64,000 nt of DNA, taken from Lutraria lutraria (lineage: Eukaryota > Mollusca > Bivalvia > Venerida > Mactridae). The stretch is taken from contig OZ026833.1 in the NCBI GenBank assembly GCA_964023205.1, positions 5,482,138 through 5,546,137 of the forward strand, given 5' to 3'. The notes beneath the pieces were generated by a model. The model ran no database searches. It saw only the letters and a program-made list of their open reading frames with translations, and had not been told where the DNA came from. Positions 1 to 9,719 of the stretch are shown piece after piece (the first letter of the stretch is position 1; every line of letters starts with the position of its first letter). A program made the position numbers and the translations under genes.

Positions 1-779
1 TCTAGTAGTAGCAAATTAATGTACCTGATGCAGAGCTCGAACATGTCACCTTCTTAGTCTTACAAGTTAGATGCTCTTTGGTACCAAGTGAGCTAATCGG
101 GTTAGTCAATGAATATGGGCAATGTGACAATCTGTGCCAATAAAGCTAAATGTTACATAAGACTTGAGGGCACTATATTCAAGTGGAACTTCAGCTTGAT
201 CTTTTGTTATTTAACTAAGTAAGTCAGCTGACTACGTCCATTTAGTGGAGGTAAACAAATCATTTACAGGATAAGTGTCAAGGTATAGAATCTACCAACA
301 GTTTTACTAATGGAGTCAAAAGGAAAATGCCATATTGACGTCACCTTATGAAATCCTCACAAATTGTCGGTTTTACGCACTTATTGCGAGATTTATTTGA
401 TTAACGACGAAGAAATCACTAACAATGTTGAAAGGAGGATGACAATATTTTTCCATACAGGAAGTAAAATGCTACTCAGAATTCTCCGTTTTGAAGAAGC
501 GAATAATCATATACTAACCCAAATAAATAAACTATCGAAAAGTAACATACCAAATGGGAACCAGTTTAGATATTTATACGTAATTAATATCATTCATACA
601 CTTAGATTGCACTATTTATGTTTATATGTATAGTACGTATAGGTATTTGTTACAATCAAATAGAATGAGTTTGTTTCCGAATAAATAGGAAACTCGTTAG
701 CCCAACTAATTTATAGACTGTTTGTGACGACAAGATACTTTTAGATCTAAACGGGCAATTAAACTCTAGAACAAAGACG
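1..779. other. Left edge, no gene recognised
   Basis: AT-rich sequence with one 89-codon open frame at 364-633 (+) that has no recognisable motif and low-complexity composition. I see no exon, RNA gene or repeat boundary that can be supported here. Confidence 0.4.
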
Positions 780-1250
780 CAAACTTTTTACTGTTACTAT
801 GCTCTATGAAATCAAACAAAATCTTGTCTTTGTCGACCATCACTACCTAATACCAACTAGGAACCTGAACTACCTGATATTAGTACCTTACTCTTCATTC
901 TTCCCACGCAGTATCCGTCTGTGTAATAGCCTTCCTGTGTCCCTTCAAGCTAGCCCCAGTGTAAATTATATAATTATGCTTTCACTTGGCAGCTGCATCC
1001 TTTCTACAAATTCTAAATCAGTGCATTGTTTTTATCTTTTAATCTTTAGTCTTGTAGTATACTTTTAATTGTACTTATAGTAACTTGCACCTAACTTAAT
1101 TTTTAACAGATATTTCTTGACAACGCCGCGCCTGCCTAGTGTAATCGATTACGATTTTGTGGCAGTATAACATAGATGTAGATGCTATATTGATTTTTTG
1201 AGAAGAAATAAAGTTAGCAAAGAATCCGGAACATTTTTGCTTTAATCATA
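780..1250 (+). mobile_element. 3' end of a LINE ORF2 (fragment)
   Basis: The frame opened at 799 contains SFFPRSIRLCNSLP near residues 34-47. This matches the conserved 'FFPRxIRxWNSLP' block found near the C-terminus of reverse-transcriptase ORFs of CR1/jockey-type non-LTR retrotransposons; the usual W is C here. The frame decays after it and is followed by a noncoding tail with an AATAAA-like site near 1,207. The rest of ORF2 lies outside or is lost. It sits directly upstream of two more LINE copies. Family-level assignment is inference. Confidence 0.55.
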
Positions 1251-1315
1251 TACAGCTGGTACCGTGAATTTTAAACTTTTCACTATATATAGACTCGGAA
1301 CAATTTTTAACATTT

Positions 1316-2366
1316 TGTATGTATTTATTATATATGATTTTATTGTAGCGAGACTATGAAGTTGTTAGAGAATTTTTTTTCACGGAATTCGAAGTCGTCC
1401 TAATCTGAAGAGTGGCTCTACCAAACCATCAACAAAATTGAAACAACGTAAGCTACCGAAGAAACAGCACAAGACAAGATTTCATTGGTCAAGCAGCTAT
1501 GTGTGTGTATAATAATGATAGAGTTAAATGGGGGGGGGGAGTCGGATACCCATGCAATATTTTCGAGTTGGGGGTGGATCAGAGGCTCCGTTGTTTTCTA
1601 CAACAACATGGAACTTATCATACGGCGAGGCTGCCTGTATATTGGAATCTAACATGGAGCACAGCACCACGGTTGACCCACCTTATAAGCCAAATGAAGG
1701 TAGTGTCTACATTTGTATTTATATAGTGATGAAGGTGATTATTAAAAAAAAGATTATTGGAAGGCATATATGGATATATTTGGCATCACAACGGGAGGAA
1801 AGAATATCTGACGGAGGGCAAACGTATTGAAAGGCATTTTTACAAAATTAAGAATAGCGAAGTTGTTAGTAATGAATTTGGAAAACATGTTTTTAGATTT
1901 TTGAATGAAGATTATAATGGAAAAACAGTCATCGTTTACTACGGCAATTCTAGCGCTTATCAGTCAGTCCTGCATGGTAATAGAAAACGCAACCCCAGAC
2001 CATTTAAACGTACAAAACCCCCTGTATTAAAGGAAATAAAAAAGTGTACATTTGTACTTTCAAAAGATGAACCAAAAGAAAGTTTAGATTAATTAATGTT
2101 GACAATCCCAAACCCGTTCAAAAATCAAATTCTCAAAAATCATTGGCAATTAAAGTTATAGAAGATAACAATATCGTTTTAGTACCTTCAAGGAATTGGA
2201 GGGACTGTTCATTGACATTTTCACTACCTAAGTCGAAACCAATACTGTGTGGTGTCTTGTACAGAGCATCAAAGACAATCAAACTTTTATGATCTTTTAG
2301 AGACTTTACTTTTTAATTGTCCATCTTTAAATAAATAAATAAATAAATTTGAATTTGTAATTTTAG
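1316..2366 (+). mobile_element. LINE copy A, internally deleted
   Basis: From about 1,316 to 2,186 this copy matches 2,367-3,215 of the neighbouring element (5' leader, then the first ORF1 domain). At about 2,186-2,190 it jumps from the ORF1 sequence ending in TTTTAGTACCT to a stretch matching 4,785-4,960 of copy B, which is the endonuclease part of ORF2. About 1.6 kb of element body is missing between the two. Copy B begins immediately after. An intact direct-repeat boundary was not found. Confidence 0.7.
1757..2092 (+). pseudogene. LINE ORF1 N-terminal domain, copy A
   Basis: Open frame of 111 codons with WHHNGRKEYLTEGKRIERHF, then FGKHVFRFLNEDYNGKTVIV, and a basic tail RPFKRTKPPVLKEIKK. 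It is about 85-90 % identical by eye to the frame at 2,808-3,101. The upstream part of the same domain (GGGSEAPLFSTTTW, ILESNMEHSTTVDPPYKPNEG) is in another frame at 1,528-1,700, so the ORF is frameshifted. The W-x-x-x-G-R-K core followed by His/Tyr-rich strands looks like a small DNA-binding fold used by several invertebrate mobile-element proteins; I cannot name the family with confidence. Confidence 0.5.
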
Positions 2367-2592
2367 GTGTATGTATTACATGTATATATATTTTATTGTA
2401 GCGAGACTATAAAGTTGTTAGTGACCTTCCATCAGCCCCGTTTCACGGAATTTCGGAGTGGTCCTTAATCTGAAAAATGGCTCTATACCAACCCATCAAC
2501 AACATTGAAACAACGTAAGCTACCGAAGAAACAGCACAAGACAATCATTGTTCAACCAGCTAAGTGTGTGTGTATAATAGCGATAACGTTTT

Positions 2593-3101
2593 TTGGAGGA
2601 GTCGGATACCCAATATTTTCTAGTTGGGGGTGGATCAGAGGCCCCGTTGTTTTCTACAACAACATGGGAATTATCATACGGCGAGGCTGCCTGTATATTG
2701 GAATCTAACATGGAATACACCACCACGGTTGAACCACCTTACAAGCCGATGGATGGTAGTTTCTATTTATACATTGATGATGGTGATTATTAAAAAAAGA
2801 TGATTGGATGGCAGATGGATGTATTTGGCATCACAACGGGAGGAAAGAATATCTGACGGAGGGCAATCGTATTGAAAGGCATTTTTACAAAATTAAGAGT
2901 AGCAAAGTTGTTAGTAATGAATTTGGAAAACATGTTTTTAGATTTTTGAATGAAGATTATAATGGAAAAACAGTCATCGTTTACTACGGCAATTCTAGCG
3001 CTGGTCAGTCAGTCACGCATGGTGGTAGAAACTCCAGACCATTTAAACGTACCAAATCCTCTGTATTAAAGGAAATAAAAAAGTGTACTTTCAAAAGATA
3101 A
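2593..3101 (+). pseudogene. LINE ORF1 N-terminal domain, copy B
   Basis: Two frames that belong together: 2,593-2,793 (GGGSEAPLFSTTTWELSYGE, ILESNMEYTTTVEPPYKPMDG) and 2,808-3,101 (WHHNGRKEYLTEGNRIERHF, FGKHVFRFLNEDYNGKTVIV, RPFKRTKSSVLKEIKK). They are separated by a frameshift near 2,795. The paralogous copy at 1,528-2,092 shows the same arrangement, so the domain order is ancestral. Function is unknown; by analogy with other LINE ORF1 proteins a nucleic-acid-binding role is inferred. Confidence 0.55.
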
Positions 3102-3173
3102 ACCAAAAGAAATTTTAGATAAATTGATGTTGACAATCCCAAACCCGTTCAATAATCAAATCCTCAAAAAACA

Positions 3174-3647
3174 TTGGCAATTAAAGTTATAGAAGATAAC
3201 AATGTCGTTTTAGTACCTCAGATGGGCGCTTTTATGATTCAAGGATTCAATGAAACAAAATATTCCTTTTCCCTAAAGAGACCTTGTCTGACTAAAAGCC
3301 GGTGTTTCCATATAATTGCTGCAATGATATCTATTGGCATGCCTTTACCAGAGGACAAAACAATATGCAAGCTAACACAGTTAAGAAAAAAATGCAGACC
3401 CAAATCTAGTAAAAAATGTGGGACAAAGAAAGGAAGGGCCGGTGATGTAGAGATAAATTTAAACATAAATCCAGTCCCAGATTCAATATTGAAAAGTGAA
3501 ATTAAGCCAATAATAGATACCCAGATATTAAAACCAAGCAATAAGCACTCAGTAGTACAAAGCAATATTAAAAGATCTTTATTTCAAACATTAACTCCTA
3601 AATCAATATTAAAAACCCTGAGTTATCGTCTTGTGAAAAAAACGTAA
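3174..3647 (+). pseudogene. LINE ORF1 SWIM-like zinc-finger segment
   Basis: Frame of 157 codons. Residues about 35-58 read PCLTKSRCFHIIAAMISIGM, which fits the second half of a SWIM zinc finger (CxCxnCxH followed by a hydrophobic AxxIG helix); the first Cys of the CxC pair appears lost. A Lys/Arg/Cys-rich stretch (KKCRPKSSKKCGTKKG) follows. The upstream part IKVIEDNNVVLVPQMG is also present in copy A at about 2,150-2,187, where the copy-A deletion begins. Together with the PHD finger downstream it marks ORF1 of this LINE. Confidence 0.55.
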
Positions 3648-4269
3648 ATTTAATTAAGCTTCGCGTCTCCTTTAAGTAAAAGTGTAAACGCTTGATCTTT
3701 CTTGTATTGATGAAGTAACAGTAATAATCGAATTAAGGACAACATGAATTTATCAGACAACATGAACAATATAGATAACCATACAGAAATTATTTTAGAT
3801 AAAAACGGATTAAATTCAGAGCACATTGAATCAGTTAACAAAGTTTTGAGAGCACAGTTAAAAATTACATCGGAGTGGGGGGGGGGGGGGGATAGAATAA
3901 CCAGAACGAATTCCCATTTTTAATGATGATGGAAAAATCTGGACAAATTTTATGACTTTTTTAAGCCACACGAAATCAATTATCATGTCAAATAAACTAA
4001 TCACAACCATCATTGGGTTAGTTTATTAAATACAATGATGAATTTTGTCTTCTTGGCAGATAGAATTATTCCAAATGGACTAAAAATCCAACTTTCTCAA
4101 ATGTGCGGTAAAAATAAAAAGAGTCTAGACATAATTTTGTTCCATAAATACAAAAACAAGACAATTATTTAGAGTGTGACCTTTTTGCTATATAACACAT
4201 GCCACTTCTTTCTGTTTTAGAAAAAACAGTTTTGACTTGATTTTTTATTCAAAGAAACGTATAGTAGAG

Positions 4270-4415
4270 AACATGTAGTGTGCAATTTACCCGCTCGTTT
4301 AGGTGATCTGTTTCAATGTGATAAATGTTCACTCTGGTATCATAAACATTGTGTAGGAGCACCGGCTGATATTTCCCATGGTGACGTTGATCTCATTTGT
4401 CAATTATGTAAATAA
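4270..4415 (+). pseudogene. LINE ORF1 C-terminal PHD finger
   Basis: The frame ending in TAA at 4,413-4,415 translates with FQCDKCSLWYHKHCVGAP and ends DLICQLCK. The spacing CxxC...WYHxxC...CxxC with W two residues before the H is the signature of the second half of a PHD zinc finger. PHD domains are documented in ORF1 of CR1-like non-LTR elements (established knowledge). It is too short for most gene callers. In-frame stops separate it from the SWIM-like segment upstream. Confidence 0.65.
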
Positions 4416-4580
4416 ATTGATGCTGGTATATTAATGTTTAATATTACTGTACATGAATGAAACAGTCGTTTAAGTGTCTAATCCATTTTTACTTTATAAT
4501 AAACTACGTTTTCTATTACCATGCCGTATGTATGTCATTAATTTACATCAAATTATTTTTCTGTCAGTCTTTTACTTCGT

Positions 4581-4607
4581 GGTGACATCCACCAAAACCC
4601 TGGGTCC
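4581..4607 (+). other. 2A-like peptide motif at ORF2 start (frameshifted)
   Basis: In one frame the codons read LLLRGDIHQNPGS, close to the D-[VI]-E-x-N-P-G-P ribosome-skipping motif reported at the N-terminus of some APE-type non-LTR retrotransposons. The Glu is His and the last Pro is Ser. A run of three Gs right after the Pro-Gly codons shifts the downstream frame, which continues as PDGYSKLKGRG. Skipping activity is therefore unlikely in this copy. Confidence 0.5.
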
Positions 4608-4619
4608 AGATGGTTACAG

Positions 4620-5217
4620 TAAACTGAAAGGTCGAGGTCTACATTTCATTCATCTTAATGTTGAAGTTTACTTCCTAAAATCGACGACATACGCTTGACA
4701 GCCAGGAATCCCAATGAATATCTTGCATTATGATAAATGAAACATGGCTTGATGATTCTGTATTTTGATTCGGAAGTTTACATCAAGGAGGGACTGTTCA
4801 TTGACATTTTACTATCTGGGTCGAAACCAATTGATACTGTGTGGTGTATTGTACAGATCACCAATATAATCTATCTTTTATGATCTTTTAGATACTTTAT
4901 TTTTTAATTGTCCATCTTTAAATGAATATGAATCTGTGATTTTAGGTGATTTTAATACAGATGTTTCTTAAATATTTACTAATTCATTATCATCATTTTG
5001 TGATGTGTTTAGTTTAAAACAAATCATTAAAGATTTTACCCGTGTAACTCCAACAACTGCTACTACAATTGACTTGATTTTAGTTTCAGATCCTGAAAAT
5101 ATTTCACAGTGTGGAGTGGTGGACTGTTGTATAAGTGATCACATGATGACTTTTTGTACTAGAAAAATCTGTCGTAATGCTATTGGTAAACATAAAATGT
5201 CACTATTCGTTCTTTAA
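4620..5217 (+). pseudogene. LINE ORF2 endonuclease (APE-type) remnant
   Basis: Fragments in shifting frames: LHFIHLNV (about 4,640), then INETWLDDS (about 4,733), LGDFNTDVS (about 4,943), TTIDLILVSD (about 5,062) and SDHMMTF (about 5,137). Their order matches APE-type endonucleases, where the catalytic Asn is in the HxNV block, the Glu in NETWL, and the Asp/His in GDFN and SDH. Stops and frameshifts lie between most of them, so it is not functional. Confidence 0.7.
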
Positions 5218-5536
5218 AACATTATAACAGGGAATGTTTCCATCAATCTCTTCTGGGTCAAGATTGGTATTCAGTGTTACTTTGTGATGATGTAAACCAA
5301 GCCTTGGACAACTTTAAATCTCTATTCAAAGTTTATCAGTTTTAGATAAAATTGCTCCAGTTAAGTCTATTCTCATCAACTAAAGAACTGAAGACTGTGT
5401 TGACTCTGAAGTATTAGAATACATTTGTATATAAAAGCGAGAGATAAAGCTTTCCATGTTTTAAGGATAAACGTACTGAAGAGAATTTCCATAGTTTTAC
5501 GACTTTAAGAACTAGAGCAAATTCTGAGCAATATGA

Positions 5537-6260
5537 TTGGATGGTGTTCCATCTTGTTTCATTCAAGACTCAGTTCCTATCATTGCCGTTCCCTTATCAC
5601 ACATAGTTAATATGTCAATCATTCAGGGAGTGGTACCTGATGATCTCAAGACGGCCCGTGTAGTACCATTGTTTAAAAGAATGATAAAACAGATGTTGGC
5701 AATTATCGCCCTGTTTCTATTTTAAGTACTGTATCAAAGGTTTTTGAAAGAGTTATTTATGATCAGTTGGAAATCTACCTTGTTAGCAATAATCTTCTAT
5801 ATGAGTATCAATCAGGTTTTAGAAAAGGGGTTTCTACTGAAACTTGTCTTATTCATATTACTGATTATATTATTAAAGGTCACTTTGTAGGCATGATTCT
5901 GTTAGATCTCCAGAAGGCATTTGACACAGTTAATCATAGCATTCTTTTAGAGAAACTGAGAGCCATGGGTTTATCAGAACAAGCTGTTCTGTGGCTATCT
6001 TCTTATTTGTCAGACAGGAAGCAATTAGTTGAAAACTCTGGGGTGTTATCATCATCTGCCTCTATAACTTGTGGTGTTCCTCAAGGTTCTATTTTAGGTC
6101 CCCTACTTTTTCTGATATATGTTAATGACATGTCCGCAGCAGTCAAGTTACAGATGACTCAGCTATTTTAGTCTCAGCAAAAGACAAAAGTTATATTGAA
6201 AATATGTTGACCTCTGATCTAAATACTGTTAGCCAGTGGCTTATCTGTAACAAACTCTTT
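5537..6260 (+). pseudogene. LINE ORF2 reverse transcriptase remnant
   Basis: Best frame 5,767-6,171 (134 codons): YEYQSGFRKGVSTETCLIH, MILLDLQKAFDTVNHSILL carrying the first catalytic Asp, then SYLSDRKQ and CGVPQGSILGPLLFLIYVND. The preceding fingers (VGNYRPVSILSTVSKVFERV) are in a different frame at about 5,695-5,765. The [YF]xDD box is damaged: after VNDMSAAVK the sequence resumes out of frame at DDSAILVSA, with roughly 20 bases including the Tyr/Ala codons apparently missing near 6,148. Family: CR1/L2/jockey group by the PQGSILGP and LDLQKAFDTV signatures. Confidence 0.85.
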
Positions 6261-6290
6261 ACATCTGGGTAAGACAGATCATATTATCTG

Positions 6291-7483
6291 CCATATCGAA
6301 TGGCGGGGGCATGAAAAGAACTCATGGCAACATATTATTCTTTGCCAATAAACTACTAAAAAATCGACGTTTTACGTATATTATCTAAAAACATATTTGT
6401 GTCTGAAAACTTTAAATTCCTTTTCATTTCAATCCGACAGTAACGTTGCAACAATTATAAATAGGCAAGCTCTCAAGTAACATTCAATGACCACATCGGC
6501 ACATAGGGGTGGTGTAATTGGTAGCCAATTCCATATTTCTAAGGATAATGTAACAGTCAAATTTAGATTATTTATAAAGCGTTGATTATAATACACCTGT
6601 TCATCGTATCGGGTATTGCTATGTCAATGGTGTTGCTTATGACCAGAGCCAGAGAAAAATATATTGTCTGTATTGCTATTGGACATGTCGGTAAATGTAA
6701 AGCCATCTCTCAACTATCGAACGTTGTGTAAGTCAGATACCAATTAACCTTGTACATCGGCCTATCTGTGTAGAAAAGACCTGATGACGGGATTCTCGGT
6801 GTTCACGTGAATCCCGTGACCAAGTCTTTCCTACGCAGACAGACCAAGTACTCGATCGTTATCCTATACATATCGTCTGTGTTTTCCGATAATCCTTATT
6901 TGTGTATGTCGTGTTTTCACTCTTTATCTATATGGTCAGATAAACTCGTCAGCAGTTTAGTGCGACCAGGTAGTTGTATTATACAACTACCTGGTGCGAC
7001 CCTAAATTTAAGCAACTTTTTTTTTTCAACCGACCAGTAAATGTTATGCTTTAGTATTTCAAAAAATGTAAAAATAATTGTTGGCAGTAACAGAATCAAA
7101 CAGTGAAGTGCGTCCACAGTTATTGCATGTGTATACTGGTCATGTTCAATAATTATATTTTTTGAGGCAAGATACATAGATACAAAATTTTATTTACAGT
7201 CGGTTAGTTTAAACATATTTATTCCAAGTCATTCACAAGTACAGTCGGTTGACATATAACAAAATAACATTAGCTATATATATAGCTATTGACCGACATA
7301 ATCAGATTCGGGGTTTTGGGGAGGCTAGTTTAAGATTTTGTTTGAAATTGTTTGTTATATTAGATAATCAGCTATATAGCCATTACAGCTAAAAATGGAA
7401 TTTTAGGGAATTTCAGTACGTTTTAGATATAACTCGATCCAAAAGGTCTTTGATACCTTTGATAGCTCCTTGTAAAATCACGG
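6291..7483. other. Intergenic DNA between LINE and CACTA-like element
   Basis: No coding region found. It contains the hairpin at 6,965-6,995 and two copies of a short ACAGTCGGTT motif about 40 bases apart (near 7,196 and 7,240). Open frames at 6,807-7,040 (+) and 6,917-7,177 (-) overlap on opposite strands and look fortuitous. Confidence 0.4.
6965..6995. repeat. 31-bp near-perfect palindrome
   Basis: ACCAGGTAGTTGTAT and its exact reverse complement are separated by one T, giving 15-bp arms. The heptamer TGCGACC also occurs as a direct repeat on both sides (from 6,961 and from 6,995). Possibly the footprint of a small palindromic element. Confidence 0.75.
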
Positions 7484-8955
7484 TCTCACTAAAAAGCGAC
7501 ACGAAGTATTTTAGCGACACGAAGCGACACGAAGCGTCACGAGGTCATAATGCTTATTTAAACTGTAATTAAGCTGAATTTAAGCATTGATATGGTTAAG
7601 TATACGTTTTGGAAGTATTTAACGACAAGAAAAATAATTTTTCGTTGGTATTTTTACAAAAATCATAGTTTTACCTTATACGTGCGACCGTAGTTCGTGT
7701 CGCTATTCTGGGCCAAGTTTGACACGAAGCGTCGCAAGATCATAATGTCAATTTAAATAGTAATTAAGCTTAAATTAAGCATAAACATAGTTAAATATAC
7801 AAATTAGAAGTATTTAATGAGAAAAAAAATTTTTTTTCATTGGTATTTTTGACAAAAATCATATTTTAACTTATACGCGCGAGCGTAGTTCGTGTCGCTA
7901 TTCTGGAACAAGTTGGACACGAGATAGTAATGTCGATTAAAATAGGTAGTATGCTTAATTTAAGCATATAAATAGTTAATTATACAATCTGGAAGTATTT
8001 ACTTGCGAAATAAATATTTTCCTTGGTATTTTTGTGACAAAAAATAGTTACAACGTAGGATCGTATTTCGTATCGCTATCATGGGTCGAGTCGGACTCGA
8101 AGCGTCACGAGGTCATGATGTTGATTTAAACTGTAATATATTATGCAGAAATCTTCCGTTAATATATAGATGTTTTTAGGTTTATAGGGTATCTCTTAAT
8201 TTATGTTTTTTTAAGTAGTTATCGATTAAAAAGCATATAATATCCATTATTTGGACAATATTAAGAGTTTTAACAATGTACAAACGAGCGTTTTTCGTGT
8301 CGCTAAATAGCAAAATTTTATCATGATAATATAGAACGAGCGTATTTCGTGTCGCTAATTTGAACTCGAAGCGTCACGAGGTCATGATGTTGATTTAAAC
8401 TGTAATATATTATGCAGAAATCTTCCGTTAATATATAGATGTTTTTAGGTTTATAATGCATTCAGCGGTGAATAGAAATATTCTAGGGTATCTCTTAATT
8501 TATGTTTTTTTAAGTAGTTATCGATTAAAAAGCATAGAAATATCCATTATTTGGACAATATTAAGAGTTTTAACAATGTACAAACGAGCGTTTTTCGTGT
8601 CGCTAAATAGCAAAATTTTATCATGATAATATAGAACGAGCGTATTTCGTGTCGCTAATTTGGACTCGAAGCGTCACGAGGTTAAACTGTAATATATTAT
8701 GCAGAAATCTTCCGATAATACATAGATGTTTTTAGGTTTATGAAGTATTCAGCGGTGAATAGAAATATTCTAGGGTATCTCTTAATTCGTGTTTTTTTTA
8801 AGTAGTTATCGATTAAAACAGCATATAAATATCCTTTATTTGGACAATATTAAGAGTTTTAACAATGTACAAACGAGCGTTTTTCGTGTCGCTAAATAGC
8901 AATATTTTATCATGATAATATAGATCGAGCCTATTTCGTGTCGCTAATTTGTAAA
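7484..8955. repeat. Left subterminal repeat array
   Basis: Six units of about 170-300 bp, each with a head GCGTCACGAGGTCATAATG-like sequence and a tail GAGCGTATTTCGTGTCGCTA-like sequence. Tail motifs are near 7,694, 7,889, 8,067, 8,293, 8,345, 8,593, 8,645, 8,881 and 8,932. The last three units (from 8,093, 8,363 and 8,663) are nearly identical to each other; the first of these lacks a 30-bp segment containing CATTCAGCGGTGAATAG. Confidence 0.85.
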
Positions 8956-9201
8956 ATATATATTTATCAAGTTTATAAATTGAGCGTTCAGTCATGACGT
9001 AATGAAATGTTATTAGATGATAAAATTTGCTTCGTAGAATAAAACTTTCATGACAGTTTGTCATAATTGGTAATCCGTCTGTCAATAATTATCTAATAAG
9101 GCAATTAATTAACAATCAGTATATCGCAAACAGTGACGGTTTTCCACTTTTTACAAGCTGAGTTTATATCAGCATGTCAAAATCAGAGTAATTGAAGTCT
9201 A

Positions 9202-9624
9202 ATGTACCACACATATATAAGTGAACTTATAATTTATTTTATTATCATTATCGAAATAAATATGAATCAGCTATTCAAAGAAAATTTCTACTGGGGTTAC
9301 GACAGAACACCATATTGTGGTGTGTTTGGTCACAGCTTCATTTCAAGACTAATAAGACGATGGAAGAACCAGTCTATCTCTCCTCTTATGCCATTCAGCG
9401 GGGAAGCGCATGGCACCGGGGGTCTAGATACAAGAAGACTGCTACAGATACTACGAAGATCCAACATGTCCAAATTTGACATCGTCTTCATCCAAATCGG
9501 TGAAAATGACATGCTTAACATGGATAACCATGAACTCATGTACGCAATGTTAGCGATTTTTGATGAACTGAAGTCGCAAGGTGTCAAACGTGTTGCTTAT
9601 CGACTATTACCGACAGCTAAATAA
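9202..9624 (+). CDS. SGNH/GDSL hydrolase-like ORF inside CACTA-like element
   Basis: An ORF of 140 codons; the second Met at 9,262 is the more likely start because the first 20 residues are hydrophobic and AT-biased. From the second Met: GVFGHSFISRL fits SGNH block I (G-x-S with the catalytic Ser; the usual D is H), HGTGGLDTRRLL fits block II with its Gly, and FIQIGENDM fits block III (G-x-N-D; the second Gly is Glu). The protein ends shortly after the predicted beta strand VKRVAYRL, so the C-terminal block V with the Asp/His pair is missing. The TAA stop overlaps an AATAAA at 9,620-9,625. SGNH domains are known passengers of eukaryotic mobile elements. The ORF may be a 3'-truncated copy, one exon of a spliced gene, or a non-enzymatic binding domain. 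Confidence 0.6.
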   Translation: MYHTYISELIIYFIIIIEINMNQLFKENFYWGYDRTPYCGVFGHSFISRLIRRWKNQSISPLMPFSGEAHGTGGLDTRRLLQILRRSNMSKFDIVFIQIGENDMLNMDNHELMYAMLAIFDELKSQGVKRVAYRLLPTAK

Positions 9625-9719
9625 AGATATCATAAGTAAATGAATTTATTGTGCAGGTATGTTTCTGCACATGTTAACTACAAGTGTCAAGTCGTTAACA
9701 ATCTTATATACGAAAGTAA

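Larger units (their letters stand above)
2367..6290 (+). mobile_element. LINE copy B: decayed CR1/jockey-like non-LTR retrotransposon
   Basis: Read left to right: 5' leader shared with copy A, ORF1 N-terminal domain (2,593-3,101), SWIM-like zinc finger (3,174-3,647), PHD finger (4,270-4,415), a 2A-like motif (4,581-4,607), endonuclease (4,620-5,210), and reverse transcriptase (5,537-6,260). Many frameshifts and stops break every ORF, so the copy is dead. RT motifs (LLDLQKAFDTVNH, GVPQGSILGPLLF) are those of the CR1/L2/jockey group. After about 6,290 I lose the match; a 3' tail was not recognised. Confidence 0.8.

Noticed and set aside
7476..7486. Target-site duplication for the CACTA-like element
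   Set aside because: Flanks CGG (left) and TCC (right) do not match; TCT/AGA next to CACTA/TAGTG are part of the inverted terminus, not a direct repeat.
9330..9587. Minus-strand ORF inside the CACTA-like element
   Set aside because: It is the antisense shadow of the SGNH-like frame.
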